From positions 186,001 to 250,000 of the forward strand of contig CANLNM010000001.1 in NCBI GenBank assembly GCA_947492475.1: DNA of 64,000 nucleotides, read 5' to 3'. Every line of letters starts with the position of its first letter. The first letter of the stretch is position 1. The notes under the pieces are model-generated. The model was not told where the DNA came from, made no database searches, and saw nothing but the letters and a program-made list of their open reading frames with translations. Origin of the DNA: an uncultured Paracoccaceae bacterium. Lineage in GTDB: Bacteria > Pseudomonadota > Alphaproteobacteria > Rhodobacterales > Rhodobacteraceae. Position numbers and translations under genes: made by a program. Below are positions 9,469 through 18,689 of the stretch, one piece after another.

Positions 9469-10978
9469 TTTCGGCCTCCCAGCTTTGCCGCAGGGCGCGG
9501 CGCAAAAGTTTGTTGTTCCCTCCGCGAGGCAGGGACGACACGGGCGTTATCAGGCGTGGACATTTATAATGTGCCAACCTCTCTTGCAGGTAAGCCTTAA
9601 TGTCTGCCTCGTCCAGAGCCTGATCCGAGACATAAAACAACCCAATCACACTGGCATCAGACCGAACCGGCAATTCAACCGCTGCGCATTCCTGAATATG
9701 GGGATGGGTGTTAAACGCGGATTCCACCTCTATTGGGGACACACGATAACCGCCCGCATTCATCATATCGTCATCCCGTCCGTGATAGGTGATTGCCCCA
9801 TCTTGCGACATTGACCCGACATCTCCGGTCAAGAACCACTGATCTTGGAACCGGTTTTGCGTGTCTTGGGCTGCGTTTAGATAGCCCAGCATGACGCCAG
9901 GATCATTGCGATCAATGGCGATCATCCCGGTCTGACCCATGGGGACGGGGCCCTGCGCGTTCACAATGGCCACGTTGCGCCCCTGTTGCGGATAGCCAAG
10001 CGTGTTGGGCGGGGCGGGTTTGGCTGGGCTGCCAGAAATGAACGTTGAACATTCCGACATGCCAAAGGCTTCGAAAAGCGGGGTCTGGGTTGCGGTTTCC
10101 CATTTCTGACGTAAGGATTCCGGTAGTTTTTCCCCCGCACAAAGCCCATGACGCAATTGCGCGACATCTAAATGAGGTGACTTTAGGAGCTTGCGATAAA
10201 CCCCTGGGGCAGCTGCAAAAATGCTTGCATTGTATCGGTTCAACAGCACCGCAATGCGATCAATACCGATCCCAGAGGCAGGGATCAAAGCCGTCGCGGC
10301 CAGTGTCCAGGGATCCAACAGGCCGGTGCCCAATGTGTAGGTCCAATTGAACGCGCCGGCATGCAATAGCCGGTCATCTTTGGTCAAACCTTCCCAACCC
10401 TCAAACATCATACGACGTGCCCAGATGGCCCGATGCGCATGGATCACGCCGCGCGGAGTGCCAGATGTGCCAGAGGTAAACACAATATAGGCCGGGCGAT
10501 TGGGCTCCCCCATTTGAAAATCACTTGGCGGGAGCCTGTGAAAGGCGTGCAAGTGATCCGTATCAATGACCTGCGCCGGATGGTCCGGCAGCGTAAGACC
10601 ACGCCCCGCAATCACCAATGCCGGTTCAACATCATCCGCAATCAAATTGATTTCACCTTTGGTGAGTTGCGACGAGGTTGGCACCGGGACCAAACCCGCT
10701 GCAATTGCACCTAAAAATGCTAGTGGAAAATCAACGTCATTGCCCAATCTCAGCAACACGCGGTCCCCGGACTGCAACCCCAATCCGCGCAATCCTGTTG
10801 CGATCCCGCACACCGCTTGGGTCAGTTTGGCATAGGTCCAGCTTTGAGAACGGCTTTGCCCTAGGATCATCAATGCGGTTTTATCGGGTGTTTTTTGCCC
10901 CGCGGCCAACACATATTGCGCCAGATTAAACGGGCTGGGGCAGGGGAACGTGGTGTGGGGCGCGCAAAAAGAGACCAT
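9455..10978 (-). CDS. AMP-forming acyl-CoA ligase (benzoate-CoA ligase-like)
   Basis: This 507-residue ANL-superfamily enzyme activates a carboxylic acid as an acyl-AMP and transfers it to CoA. The phosphate-binding loop YIVFTSGTSGTPRG lies at about 165-178, the A8 hinge YHGRDDDMMNAGGYRVSP at about 410-427, and the C-terminus carries the catalytic lysine region RGGNNKLLR. The overall pattern is closest to benzoate or short-chain acyl ligases. Substrate unassigned. It is the first gene of the leftward cluster down to 6839. Confidence 0.85.
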   Translation of the reverse strand: MVSFCAPHTTFPCPSPFNLAQYVLAAGQKTPDKTALMILGQSRSQSWTYAKLTQAVCGIATGLRGLGLQSGDRVLLRLGNDVDFPLAFLGAIAAGLVPVPTSSQLTKGEINLIADDVEPALVIAGRGLTLPDHPAQVIDTDHLHAFHRLPPSDFQMGEPNRPAYIVFTSGTSGTPRGVIHAHRAIWARRMMFEGWEGLTKDDRLLHAGAFNWTYTLGTGLLDPWTLAATALIPASGIGIDRIAVLLNRYNASIFAAAPGVYRKLLKSPHLDVAQLRHGLCAGEKLPESLRQKWETATQTPLFEAFGMSECSTFISGSPAKPAPPNTLGYPQQGRNVAIVNAQGPVPMGQTGMIAIDRNDPGVMLGYLNAAQDTQNRFQDQWFLTGDVGSMSQDGAITYHGRDDDMMNAGGYRVSPIEVESAFNTHPHIQECAAVELPVRSDASVIGLFYVSDQALDEADIKAYLQERLAHYKCPRLITPVSSLPRGGNNKLLRRALRQSWEAENGQT

Positions 10979-11043
10979 CAGAATTGCCTAAGCATGGACG
11001 GGATTGGTTGCAAGCGTTCTAAACCGCAGGCATAAACAACGAC

Positions 11044-11670
11044 ATGAGTGATAAAGACCCAAAGAGCCTGATCCGGATTGCCCGCGAAAGTGGTGGCACA
11101 GAAATTGCCCAACCTCTGGATTTGGGCGCGCGTGTACGTGAGTTGCGCAAGGCGCGGGATTGGACGTTGGAACAGGCCGCATCACAAGCGGGTTTAGCGC
11201 GGTCCACATTGTCCAAGATCGAAAACGGGCAAATGTCACCAACCTACGAAGCGCTTAAGAAGCTGGCCATTGGGCTGGAAATTTCGGTGCCGCAATTGTT
11301 CACCGCCCCGTCGCGGGAACAGGTCAATGGTCGTATGGCCATCACCCGAAATGGCGAAGGCGCAGCGCATGTGACGGCAACATACGAACATGAATTGCTG
11401 GCGGAATCGCTGACCAAAAAGCGGATGCTGCCCTACCGCGCCTATGTTCGGGCGCGTAATGTTGATGAATTTGACGGTTGGGTCCGCCACGACGGAGAAG
11501 AGTTTTTATACGTTTTGACCGGGCATATTCGGCTATACACGGAATTTTATGAACCGATCGAAATGAAACGCGGTGACAGTGCCTATTATGATGCCACGAT
11601 GGGCCATAATGTCGTGTCTGTCAGCGCCGAAGATGCGATGATTTTATGGGTCACGTCATTGGTTGACTAA
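11044..11670 (+). CDS. XRE-family regulator with C-terminal cupin domain
   Basis: This 208-residue protein has an HTH_3 domain (about 27-82; helices LEQAASQAGLARSTLSKIENG) and a cupin barrel (about 130-205; HDGEEFLYVLTG, YYDATMGHNV). This architecture is shared by SutR/PuuR-like regulators that sense small metabolites through the cupin. It is divergent from the acyl-CoA ligase with about 65 bp between them, so it could control that gene; this is inferred from position only. Confidence 0.88.
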   Translation: MSDKDPKSLIRIARESGGTEIAQPLDLGARVRELRKARDWTLEQAASQAGLARSTLSKIENGQMSPTYEALKKLAIGLEISVPQLFTAPSREQVNGRMAITRNGEGAAHVTATYEHELLAESLTKKRMLPYRAYVRARNVDEFDGWVRHDGEEFLYVLTGHIRLYTEFYEPIEMKRGDSAYYDATMGHNVVSVSAEDAMILWVTSLVD

Positions 11671-11707
11671 GGTGACTAACCGGGCCGCTGTGACCCGAAT
11701 GCCCTGA

Positions 11708-11935
11708 TCAGGCCGCCTGCGTTTCCAATGTTGTGCGGCCATTGCGTTCAAACCACATTTTTAAGGTTTCACAGGCTTCGCGTTCCGTCAGATCATGGGT
11801 TTCCGCCAAATACGTCACCATTTTTAGGCGATCCCCGCGAAACCGCACCAGCGCCGCTGGCTCTAGAAATCTAAAATCTACACATAGTTGGTCAACAAAT
11901 AGGTGCCACTGCGCGGTAACCGCATTCCAAGGCAT
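11708..11935 (-). CDS. Conserved hypothetical protein, 75 residues
   Basis: A small soluble protein beginning MPWNAVTAQWHLFVDQL and rich in aromatic and charged residues. No domain recognised. The ATG at 11935 has a perfect AGGAGG at the right spacing, so longer in-frame starts upstream are unlikely. It is convergent with the XRE-cupin gene. Confidence 0.6.
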   Translation of the reverse strand: MPWNAVTAQWHLFVDQLCVDFRFLEPAALVRFRGDRLKMVTYLAETHDLTEREACETLKMWFERNGRTTLETQAA

Positions 11936-12226
11936 ATCGTGTCCTCCTGATCTCCGTCCCTCTGCACCTATAATGCGTAAGCAATAGGCCCTTACCAATG
12001 GTTAACCATGTTGCAGTTTACAGGAGTTTACACATATCCTCCTAACCAACTGATAGATATTGTAAATTTTGAGTGTAAATAACTTTCGGCGGAAAATTTC
12101 GCAAAATCCCGCAGAAACGTTATTAAGTTTCGCACTGACCTGTGCGCCATTTGGCGCGTTTCTGGATCGCAAATCATTTGGAATGCGCCCGTCGATTCGC
12201 ATCCCTATCTGTGAACCTCAAAGAAA
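11936..12226. other. Intergenic region without a recognisable gene
   Basis: About 290 bp between the 75-residue ORF and the YejA-type gene terminator. It is AT-richer than its surroundings, with repeated GTTTACA-like words near 12015-12035 and a small hairpin (GCGCC-ATTT-GGCGC, 12144-12157). No coding frame or RNA gene was recognised. Confidence 0.4.
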
Positions 12227-12250
12227 AGGCCGCCCGAAGGCGGCCTGATC
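12227..12250 (-). terminator. Intrinsic terminator of the peptide-binding protein gene
   Basis: On the minus strand AGGCCGCC-TTCG-GGCGGCCT is followed by TTTCTTTG, immediately after the stop codon of the gene at 12252-14081. A textbook tetraloop hairpin with a U-run. Confidence 0.9.
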
Positions 12251-12251
12251 G

Positions 12252-14081
12252 TTAGTCTTCCCACCACCAAACATCTGGCTGCCAACCGGGCCAATCCCCA
12301 AAGATTGGCATGGTTTCCGGGTAATGCAGCTGACGGGCATGGCCGATCCGGCTGATGTTCCACTGATAAATTGGGATCACATAACGCCCGGCCATCAATG
12401 TACGATCCATTGCGCGCACCGCCGCGACAAAGTCATCCTGACTTTCGGATGTCACAAGGTTCTGCACCATCGCGTCAATCGCAGGGTCCTGCACCCCGGC
12501 CAAGTTGCGCCCACCGACAATATCAACCGATCCGCTGCCCCAATATAACGCCTGTTCATTGCCCGGGCTCAGCGACACGCCACGACGATAATAGGTCATA
12601 TCAAAGTCATACGCGTCGGTGCGCTCTTTGTATTGGGGCGCATCGACGATTTCGACCGTCGGCGTGATCCCCAGTCGCGACAGGCTTTCAACATACATGT
12701 CGATCATGGCGATGTTTTCCGAAGACCCGGTTTTTAGCAAAATTTCAAAGGTAAACGCAGTACCATCCGCATCGGCCATCACCCCGTTTTGAACGGTGTA
12801 CCCCGCCGCTTCGAATTGTGCCAAAGCGGTGCCAATGCCTGCACGATTGCGTTCTGACCCATCCGAAACGGGCAGGGCGTAGCCCTCTAAGGCGCCGGGC
12901 AGCAATGTATCGCTAAACGGTTCTAGGAATTCACGCACGCGACCTGTTGCGGGGCCTTCTTCCATTCCGAGGGGCGAATTTGAGTAATAGGACGTGATGC
13001 GCGGCTGCGCTGATCCGGTCATCGCTTCGTTGATGAACTCAAAGTTAAACGCATGGATCAACCCATCACGCACCCGCCAATCGGTAAATTGATCCTGACG
13101 CGTGTTCATCACAAACCCTGTGATCCCAGAAGGGCGGGAATGCGGCAGGATCGACAATTCGACATCACCGGACTGGATCGCCGGGAAATTATACTGGCTG
13201 TCCCATTTCGCGACGTTAAATTCACGATTTGAATTGACGATACCGGTTTTGAACGCCTCAAACGCAGCGGTTTCGTCCCCGAAATATTCAATCCGCACTT
13301 CGTCTAGATTGAACGTCCCATTGCGGAACGGAACGACATCATTGCCCCAATAATCGGGATTGCGACGGAAACTGATATAACGACCAAATTCGACATCATC
13401 GACGATCATCGGGGATGACGTGATCGGAATGATTGAATCGCCTTCTTCTGCAAAATCGACGCCTTCGAATTGGGCTTTTTGCAGAATGGGCCGCATCCCA
13501 GCCAATAGGGCCAATTCGCGATCTTCGACATTAAAGGTAAACCGGATCGACCGATCATCGGTCTGTTCCATGGTTTCGATTTTGCTCCAGAACCCGACAT
13601 ATCGCGGATGCCCAACCGTCCCGAGCGTTTCATAGGACCACATCACGTCTTCGATGGTGACGGGGCTGCCATCGCTGAATGTTGCCTCTGGGCGCAAAGT
13701 GAATTCGACCCATTCGCGATTCGGCCCGGTTTCAATCGATTCGGCCAAAATCCCATACAAAGAGAACGGTTCGTCCAGCGACCGCCCCATCAATGTTTCG
13801 CCGATCATGAACCGCATCTGCCATGGCACGGTGCCTTTGCGGATGAACGGATTGACGCTGTCAAAGTTTCCAATGTTGGAAATCACCAGCGATCCCCCCG
13901 TTGGCGCGTCTGGGTTCGCATAAGGGAGCGCCACAAAATCCGGTGGTAGGGCGGGCTCTCCGTACATAGCTATGCCATGTTGCGGCTCGGCCAGGGCTGA
14001 TGTTGCCCCGATGGCCAAGGTCACAGACAAAACACCGCGGTGCAGGGTGTTGTACAGTTTGGGGAAAAATACTGGTCTCAT
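12252..14081 (-). CDS. YejA-type extracellular oligopeptide-binding protein (SBP family 5)
   Basis: A 609-residue periplasmic solute-binding protein with an N-terminal signal peptide ending near ATSALAEP (about 30). Features of the YejA branch are HGIAMYGEPALPPDF (about 35) and GGSLVISNIGNFDSVNPF (about 63). The C-terminus ends with WQPDVWWWED, a tryptophan pattern common in this branch. These proteins deliver peptides, including microcin-C-like compounds, to Yej-type ABC permeases. No permease or ATPase gene lies next to it, so it either serves a distant transporter or is an orphan. Confidence 0.85.
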   Translation of the reverse strand: MRPVFFPKLYNTLHRGVLSVTLAIGATSALAEPQHGIAMYGEPALPPDFVALPYANPDAPTGGSLVISNIGNFDSVNPFIRKGTVPWQMRFMIGETLMGRSLDEPFSLYGILAESIETGPNREWVEFTLRPEATFSDGSPVTIEDVMWSYETLGTVGHPRYVGFWSKIETMEQTDDRSIRFTFNVEDRELALLAGMRPILQKAQFEGVDFAEEGDSIIPITSSPMIVDDVEFGRYISFRRNPDYWGNDVVPFRNGTFNLDEVRIEYFGDETAAFEAFKTGIVNSNREFNVAKWDSQYNFPAIQSGDVELSILPHSRPSGITGFVMNTRQDQFTDWRVRDGLIHAFNFEFINEAMTGSAQPRITSYYSNSPLGMEEGPATGRVREFLEPFSDTLLPGALEGYALPVSDGSERNRAGIGTALAQFEAAGYTVQNGVMADADGTAFTFEILLKTGSSENIAMIDMYVESLSRLGITPTVEIVDAPQYKERTDAYDFDMTYYRRGVSLSPGNEQALYWGSGSVDIVGGRNLAGVQDPAIDAMVQNLVTSESQDDFVAAVRAMDRTLMAGRYVIPIYQWNISRIGHARQLHYPETMPIFGDWPGWQPDVWWWED

Positions 14082-14160
14082 TTTGGCGACAATCCTTCAG
14101 TTCCCTGTAATCATTAAAGTTCACGCTAAACATGTGAACAGACAGTTTCAAACTTTTAGC

Positions 14161-14272
14161 TTGGATGCAGGCGTGAGATTGCTTATAAAGACTTCACTGC
14201 TCGATAGGTTTCTTGCCTGTATGAAACCTGCCTCAATAACTTCAACGCCAGCTTCGTGCTGGCGTTTTTTTC
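14161..14272 (+). ncRNA. Candidate small regulatory RNA with its own promoter and terminator
   Basis: A good sigma70-like promoter (TTGGAT at 14161, 17 bp, TATAAA at 14184) predicts a start near 14196. A perfect 7-bp hairpin follows (AGGTTTC 14206-14212, GAAACCT 14223-14229), then a strong intrinsic terminator (14245-14272). No start codon with a ribosome site lies between them. The predicted RNA is about 75-80 nt, divergent from the YejA-type gene. No known family recognised; inferred entirely from signals. Confidence 0.5.
14245..14272 (+). terminator. Strong intrinsic terminator with no upstream protein gene
   Basis: ACGCCAGC-TTCGT-GCTGGCGT followed by a run of seven T, then CTTTT. It reads rightwards, but no rightward protein gene precedes it, which is why a small RNA is proposed here. 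Confidence 0.85.
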
Positions 14273-14516
14273 TTTTCAGGGGGCCGGTCATTTCAGCCCT
14301 ATGCGCAAAAGACACCATGCGCGTCCAATAAAATAAGCAGCTCAGGCGTCATTCCTAAAACTTACGAAACATCGGTTTGAATTTCCGTCGTTTCGCAATG
14401 CAGGGGCTTGGATGCTGACATCATTGAAGAATCGATATGTCTGTTGGAACTCGAATCGCGTTCTCGTTGATTGACCATGGGGTGCCGCGTTTGGGGTGAT
14501 TTGTGGATCGAAACTG

Positions 14517-14637
14517 TTACGTAAAATGTGGTTCAAATTGGCTGCGGCATTACGGATGCCTTTGGCGGGGTCAATCGACTTGTGATGCGGGTCTGCTGCG
14601 CTAAAAGAAAGGATATCGTTTACGTAACTCAAATTGG
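14517..14637. promoter_or_regulatory. Duplicated TTACGTAA palindrome upstream of the hydroxybutyrate dehydrogenase
   Basis: The 8-bp palindrome TTACGTAA occurs at 14517-14524 and 14620-14627. Each copy is followed by TCAAATTGG (14533-14541 and 14629-14637). The second copy ends about 70 bp before the bdhA-like start. It could be an operator pair; no regulator is identified. Confidence 0.35.
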
Positions 14638-14698
14638 TGCACCCATCTGACGATGCGCCAATGTTGATCAAAACCGCCGACCAATCAGGAGAATGCTC

Positions 14699-15472
14699 AT
14701 GTCACTACAAGGAAAAACCGCCATCATCACCGGTTCGAATTCCGGGATCGGACTTGGAGTTGCGTGGGAATTGGCACGCGCTGGCGCGGATGTTGTTCTA
14801 AATTCATTCACCGACCGAGACGAAGATCACGCCATTGCCGATGACATTAGCCGCGAAACGGGTACCAAAGCCCGCTATATCAAGGCGGATATGTCCAAAG
14901 GCGCGGAATGCCGTGATCTGATCGCACAGGCCGGGGCCTGTGATGTGTTGATCAACAATGCCGGCATTCAGCATGTCGCGCCCATCGATGATTTCCCACA
15001 AGACAAATGGGATGCGATTATTGCGATCAACCTGACCTCGGCATTTCACACCACGGCCGCTGCATTGCCAATGATGCGCGCCGCCGGTTGGGGACGGGTG
15101 ATTAACATTGCATCGGCGCATGGTTTGACGGCGTCGCCCTATAAATCGGCCTATGTCGCGGCGAAACACGGTATCGTTGGCATGACAAAAACCATCGCAC
15201 TGGAAACCGCGCAGGAACCGATTACGGCAAATGCGATCTGTCCGGGCTATGTTTTGACGCCATTGGTCGAAGCGCAAATCCCCGACACGATGAAAGAATA
15301 CAACATGTCCCGCGAACAGGTCATCAAAGATGTGATGCTCACCCGGCAACCATCCAAAGAGTTTGCAACCGTGGAACAACTGGGCGGCACGGCCGTGTTT
15401 TTATGTTCTGACGCTGCTACACAAATCACTGGTACGACGCTCAGCGTTGATGGCGGCTGGACTGCGCTCTGA
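14699..15472 (+). CDS. D-3-hydroxybutyrate dehydrogenase (SDR)
   Basis: This 257-residue short-chain dehydrogenase interconverts 3-hydroxybutyrate and acetoacetate with NAD in polyhydroxybutyrate turnover. It has the cofactor motif TGSNSGIGLG (about 11-20), NNAG (about 86), the catalytic YVAAK and a C-terminal GTTLSVDGGW. Conserved segments such as the HGLTASPYKSAYVAAKHG block are typical of BdhA. ATG 14699 is chosen because AGGAGA sits 6 bp ahead of it; the ATG at 14693 would leave no spacing. Confidence 0.88.
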   Translation: MSLQGKTAIITGSNSGIGLGVAWELARAGADVVLNSFTDRDEDHAIADDISRETGTKARYIKADMSKGAECRDLIAQAGACDVLINNAGIQHVAPIDDFPQDKWDAIIAINLTSAFHTTAAALPMMRAAGWGRVINIASAHGLTASPYKSAYVAAKHGIVGMTKTIALETAQEPITANAICPGYVLTPLVEAQIPDTMKEYNMSREQVIKDVMLTRQPSKEFATVEQLGGTAVFLCSDAATQITGTTLSVDGGWTAL

Positions 15473-15484
15473 CCCTTAAATCAA

Positions 15485-15509
15485 AAGGCCCCGCTAAAAA
15501 CGGGGCCAT
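15485..15509. terminator. Bidirectional terminator between convergent genes
   Basis: GGCCCCG-CTAAAAA-CGGGGCC. On the minus strand it is followed by TTTTGATTT, and on the plus strand by ATTTATGG. It separates the dehydrogenase from the small exported protein gene. Confidence 0.7.
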
Positions 15510-15529
15510 TTATGGATCATTCTGTCAGA

Positions 15530-15769
15530 TCACTCTGGATAAGACATCGAGCCGCCATCGCTGTCGCCGTTGCCACTACTGGCGGCGACTGCGACCAACG
15601 CCAACAGGATCAATGGAATGATCAAGTTGGTGCTAGAAGAGGGCGCATCAACAGGAATGATCTGTGGAGGTGGGGTTGTGCTATCTGGCTCAGACATCCC
15701 GCCTGCAAATACACTAGACGTTGCAATAATACCGGCAGCGGACAGAGCTGCTATCGTTTTAATTTTCAT
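15530..15769 (-). CDS. Small exported protein with C-terminal hydrophobic helix
   Basis: 79 residues: a signal peptide (about 1-22, ending SSVFAGG), a proline-rich spacer (STTPPPQIIPV), one hydrophobic helix (NLIIPLILLALVAVAASS) and a short Gly/Asp/Ser tail. The arrangement recalls small exported proteins common in roseobacters. Function unknown. ATG 15769 follows an AGGAGAT-like ribosome site. Confidence 0.6.
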   Translation of the reverse strand: MKIKTIAALSAAGIIATSSVFAGGMSEPDSTTPPPQIIPVDAPSSSTNLIIPLILLALVAVAASSGNGDSDGGSMSYPE

Positions 15770-15885
15770 GGCTCATCTCCTAAAAATGATTTGTGCCAAT
15801 ACTCTGCCACCCGCATATGCATAACGTCAACAAATCGTAAAATTCAGACCGCAAATCGTGGTTTTTTCAGAGGAAACTGGCAATT

Positions 15886-16926
15886 ATGTCCACAAAATAC
15901 AACTTAGCCTTGCAGGGCGGCGGTGCGCATGGGGCATTTACCTGGGGTGTTTTGCACCGCTTATTGCTTGAATCATCGCTTGAAATCGCTTCGATATCTG
16001 GCACCTCGGCCGGAGCGTTAAACGGCGCCGCAGTCAAATCCGGACTGGCAAAAGGATCGCGCGAGGCCGCGATAGAACAGCTTGATCTGTTATGGTCCGA
16101 TGTGGGTGCTATCACAGATGACCGGTTTTCAGGTTGGATCAACGCCATGATGCCAACGATGCAAAACGTAACAAAGTCGCTGGACCATTCCCCCGGCTAT
16201 ATGTGGTTTGATATGGCGTCGCGGGCATTTTCGCCCTACGCCTATGGCCCGTTTTATCGCAATCCATTGGACCCCATCGTGTCCAAATTTCACTTTGACG
16301 ATGTCTGCGCCGAAAAGGGGCCTCAGCTGCATATCTGTGCAACCAATGTGCGCAGCGGCAAAATCCGGGTCTTTACCGGGGCCGAAATCACAGCGGATGT
16401 CATTATGGCCTCGGCCTGTTTGCCAACGATGTACCAAGCTGTTGAACTGGACGATCCCAAAACCGGCCGAACCGAAGCTTATTGGGACGGTGGTTACACA
16501 GGCAATCCGGCACTTTTCCCATTGTTTGACAGTGAGTTGCCCGACGACATTGTGATCGTCAACATCAACCCGCTTTACCGGCACGCCATTCCTCAAACCC
16601 CTCAAGAGATCCAAAATCGGATCAATGAAATCAGCTTTAATTCATCGCTGTTGCGCGAAATGCGGGCGATCCGGTTTGTAAAACGCCTGCTCGAAAACGG
16701 GTCGTTAACCAGGGGCAGCATGAAGGACGTCAATGTACACATGATTGCGGATGACACATTGATGACTGACCTGAGTGTTGCGACCAAAATATTGCCAAAC
16801 CCGGTCACACTAGAACGATTACGCAAGGCCGGATTTGAGGCGGCAGATCAGTTCGTGTCAAAACACGGCGACAAAATCGGGCGCGAAGGCAGCGTGGATT
16901 TGGCAGAAATGTTCGACGAAACCTAG
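15886..16926 (+). CDS. Patatin-like phospholipase
   Basis: A 346-residue Ser-Asp dyad hydrolase. The oxyanion-hole motif LQGGGAHGAF is at about 8-17, the nucleophile elbow GTSAG at about 39-43 and the DGG motif with catalytic Asp in YWDGGYTGNP at about 202. No signal peptide or membrane helix is visible, so it is presumably cytoplasmic, possibly acting in membrane lipid or polyhydroxyalkanoate-granule turnover. It converges on the DUF502 gene with a 2-bp gap. Confidence 0.88.
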   Translation: MSTKYNLALQGGGAHGAFTWGVLHRLLLESSLEIASISGTSAGALNGAAVKSGLAKGSREAAIEQLDLLWSDVGAITDDRFSGWINAMMPTMQNVTKSLDHSPGYMWFDMASRAFSPYAYGPFYRNPLDPIVSKFHFDDVCAEKGPQLHICATNVRSGKIRVFTGAEITADVIMASACLPTMYQAVELDDPKTGRTEAYWDGGYTGNPALFPLFDSELPDDIVIVNINPLYRHAIPQTPQEIQNRINEISFNSSLLREMRAIRFVKRLLENGSLTRGSMKDVNVHMIADDTLMTDLSVATKILPNPVTLERLRKAGFEAADQFVSKHGDKIGREGSVDLAEMFDET

Positions 16927-16928
16927 GC

Positions 16929-17684
16929 TTACATCTCGTGATGGACCAGCTTTTCGACTTCGGCGGCGACTTCTTCGGGTGTGTCCGCTTCGGATTGGCC
17001 CGGATAAACCAGTCCAGCGGAAATAACCAATTTGGCGGCATCTTCGATCGACATATCTAATTCGATCACGTCTTTGCGTGGGAAAAACAGTAAAAATCCA
17101 GATGTCGGGTTTGGTGTTGTCGGTACAAAAATCGACAACATATCCGACGTGTCTTTGGCTTTGCTTAGAACTTCGCCTTTGGTCGGGGAGGAAATAAAGC
17201 CAATCGCCCAAATCCCTTTGCGTGGATATTCGATCAAACAGGCTTTTTCAAAGCTCGCTTCGTTTTTGGCAAATACCGTCTGCGCCAGCTGTTTCGCGCC
17301 ATTATAAATGGAACGCACAACAGGCATCCGCCCGACAAGTCCTTCGCCCCAAATGATAAAACTACGTCCAATAAACCCTTTGGCCAGCCAGCCGACAAAG
17401 ATGGTAAAGATCAAAAAGACGATGACACCCACGCCACGCACGTTGACTTGGATCTGATCGTCCCCCGTTAGACCCAGCAACCGGTTCAGGATCGCATCAG
17501 GGTGATATGCACTGGGCACAAAGGGCCACACAAACCCATCAACCCAGCCAACAACCGTCCAGATCAACCAAACGGTCAAGCCAACAGGCGCAATCACCAC
17601 GATCCCCGTCAGGAACGAGTTTCTCAATCCACCAAGCAGACTAAACCTGCGACGAGGGGCACGATCCGGATCAGGTTTTGTCAC
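16929..17684 (-). CDS. DUF502 family membrane protein
   Basis: 251 residues with two transmembrane helices (about 20-42 and 85-108) and a C-terminal cytoplasmic beta-rich domain. The SLLGGLRNSFLTGIVVIAPVGLTV start and the FVPTTPNPTSGFLLFFPRKDV block are diagnostic of the DUF502 family. Function unknown; the family may relate to envelope permeability or trafficking. Confidence 0.82.
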   Translation of the reverse strand: MTKPDPDRAPRRRFSLLGGLRNSFLTGIVVIAPVGLTVWLIWTVVGWVDGFVWPFVPSAYHPDAILNRLLGLTGDDQIQVNVRGVGVIVFLIFTIFVGWLAKGFIGRSFIIWGEGLVGRMPVVRSIYNGAKQLAQTVFAKNEASFEKACLIEYPRKGIWAIGFISSPTKGEVLSKAKDTSDMLSIFVPTTPNPTSGFLLFFPRKDVIELDMSIEDAAKLVISAGLVYPGQSEADTPEEVAAEVEKLVHHEM

Positions 17685-17771
17685 TTTACCACCAATGTTA
17701 GCATTTGTGGCTTATGTAAGGGCAGGGGATGCTCACAGCAACGGGGTTCCGCCGCTATGAGCGGAAATGGC

Positions 17772-18689
17772 TCACTTTTTTCCAAGTTCGCACATTTCGA
17801 CCGCAATTTCAGCCGCCAATCGGGCATTGTTTAACACCAACGCAATATTTGCCGCCAAGGAACGCCCTTCGGTCAGTTCATAAATGCGGCCCAGCAAAAA
17901 TGGCGTCACATCTTTGGCAGAGATGTTTTTGGCATCCGCTTCTGCCAAGGCCTGTTCGATGATCGGCGCCAGTGTTTCGGATGGGATCTGTGCATCCACT
18001 GGGATTGGGTTCGCGATCAACTGCCCACCGGGCAGCCCCATTTCACGATGCAGAATGTGCGCTTTTGCGATGTCAGCAGCAGTGTCCATGCGCAGCGGGG
18101 CCGCCAAATCAGAGGATACCGACCAAAATGCAGGCAAATTGTTTTGCCCATAGGCAATCACTGGAACACCAAGAGTTTCAAGGACTTCGTAGGTTTTGTT
18201 CAAGTCCAAAATCGCCTTTGCCCCGGCGGCGACAACTGTGACCGGCGTTTGCGCCAGTTCCTGCAAATCCGCAGAGATATCAAAGGTCGTTTCAGCACCA
18301 CGATGCACCCCGCCGATGCCGCCGGTCGCAAAAACGCTAATACCGGCCAAACGGGCGGCAATCATGGTCGCAGCTACTGTGGTTGCGCCCGTGCCGCCAG
18401 TTGCCATACAGGCGGCAATATCTGCGCGGCTCAACTTGGCCACCTGTGTTGCTTTGCCCAATTTTTCAAGCTGTTGCGCGGTTAAACCAACATGCAACAC
18501 GCCCTCAATCACCGCCATCGTCGCGGGCACGGCATCATTGTCACGAATGCATGCCTCAACCCGTTGAGCGGTTTCCACGTTTTGGGGATAGGGCATGCCA
18601 TGGGTGATGATTGTGCTTTCCAACGCAACAATAGGTAGGTTTTTCTCTTTTGCATCAGCAACTTCTGGGGCGTATTGAATGTTGATCAC
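17772..18689 (-). CDS. psuG: Pseudouridine-5'-phosphate glycosidase
   Basis: PsuG cleaves the C-C bond of pseudouridine 5'-phosphate to uracil and ribose 5-phosphate. The 305-residue length fits. Family blocks are visible: ALESTIITHGMPYPQN (about 22-37), MATGGTGATTVAAT (about 95), FATGGIGGVHRGAETTFD (about 120) and VPVIAYGQNNLPAF (about 175). It overlaps the PfkB kinase gene by 4 bp (ATGA), forming the usual kinase-glycosidase pair for pseudouridine salvage. Confidence 0.93.
   Translation of the reverse strand: MINIQYAPEVADAKEKNLPIVALESTIITHGMPYPQNVETAQRVEACIRDNDAVPATMAVIEGVLHVGLTAQQLEKLGKATQVAKLSRADIAACMATGGTGATTVAATMIAARLAGISVFATGGIGGVHRGAETTFDISADLQELAQTPVTVVAAGAKAILDLNKTYEVLETLGVPVIAYGQNNLPAFWSVSSDLAAPLRMDTAADIAKAHILHREMGLPGGQLIANPIPVDAQIPSETLAPIIEQALAEADAKNISAKDVTPFLLGRIYELTEGRSLAANIALVLNNARLAAEIAVEMCELGKK

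Noticed and set aside
14342-14671. 109-residue minus-strand frame in the gap before the hydroxybutyrate dehydrogenase
   Set aside because: Asn/Ser-rich unstructured composition, no ribosome site, and it spans the duplicated TTACGTAA elements, which argues for regulatory DNA.
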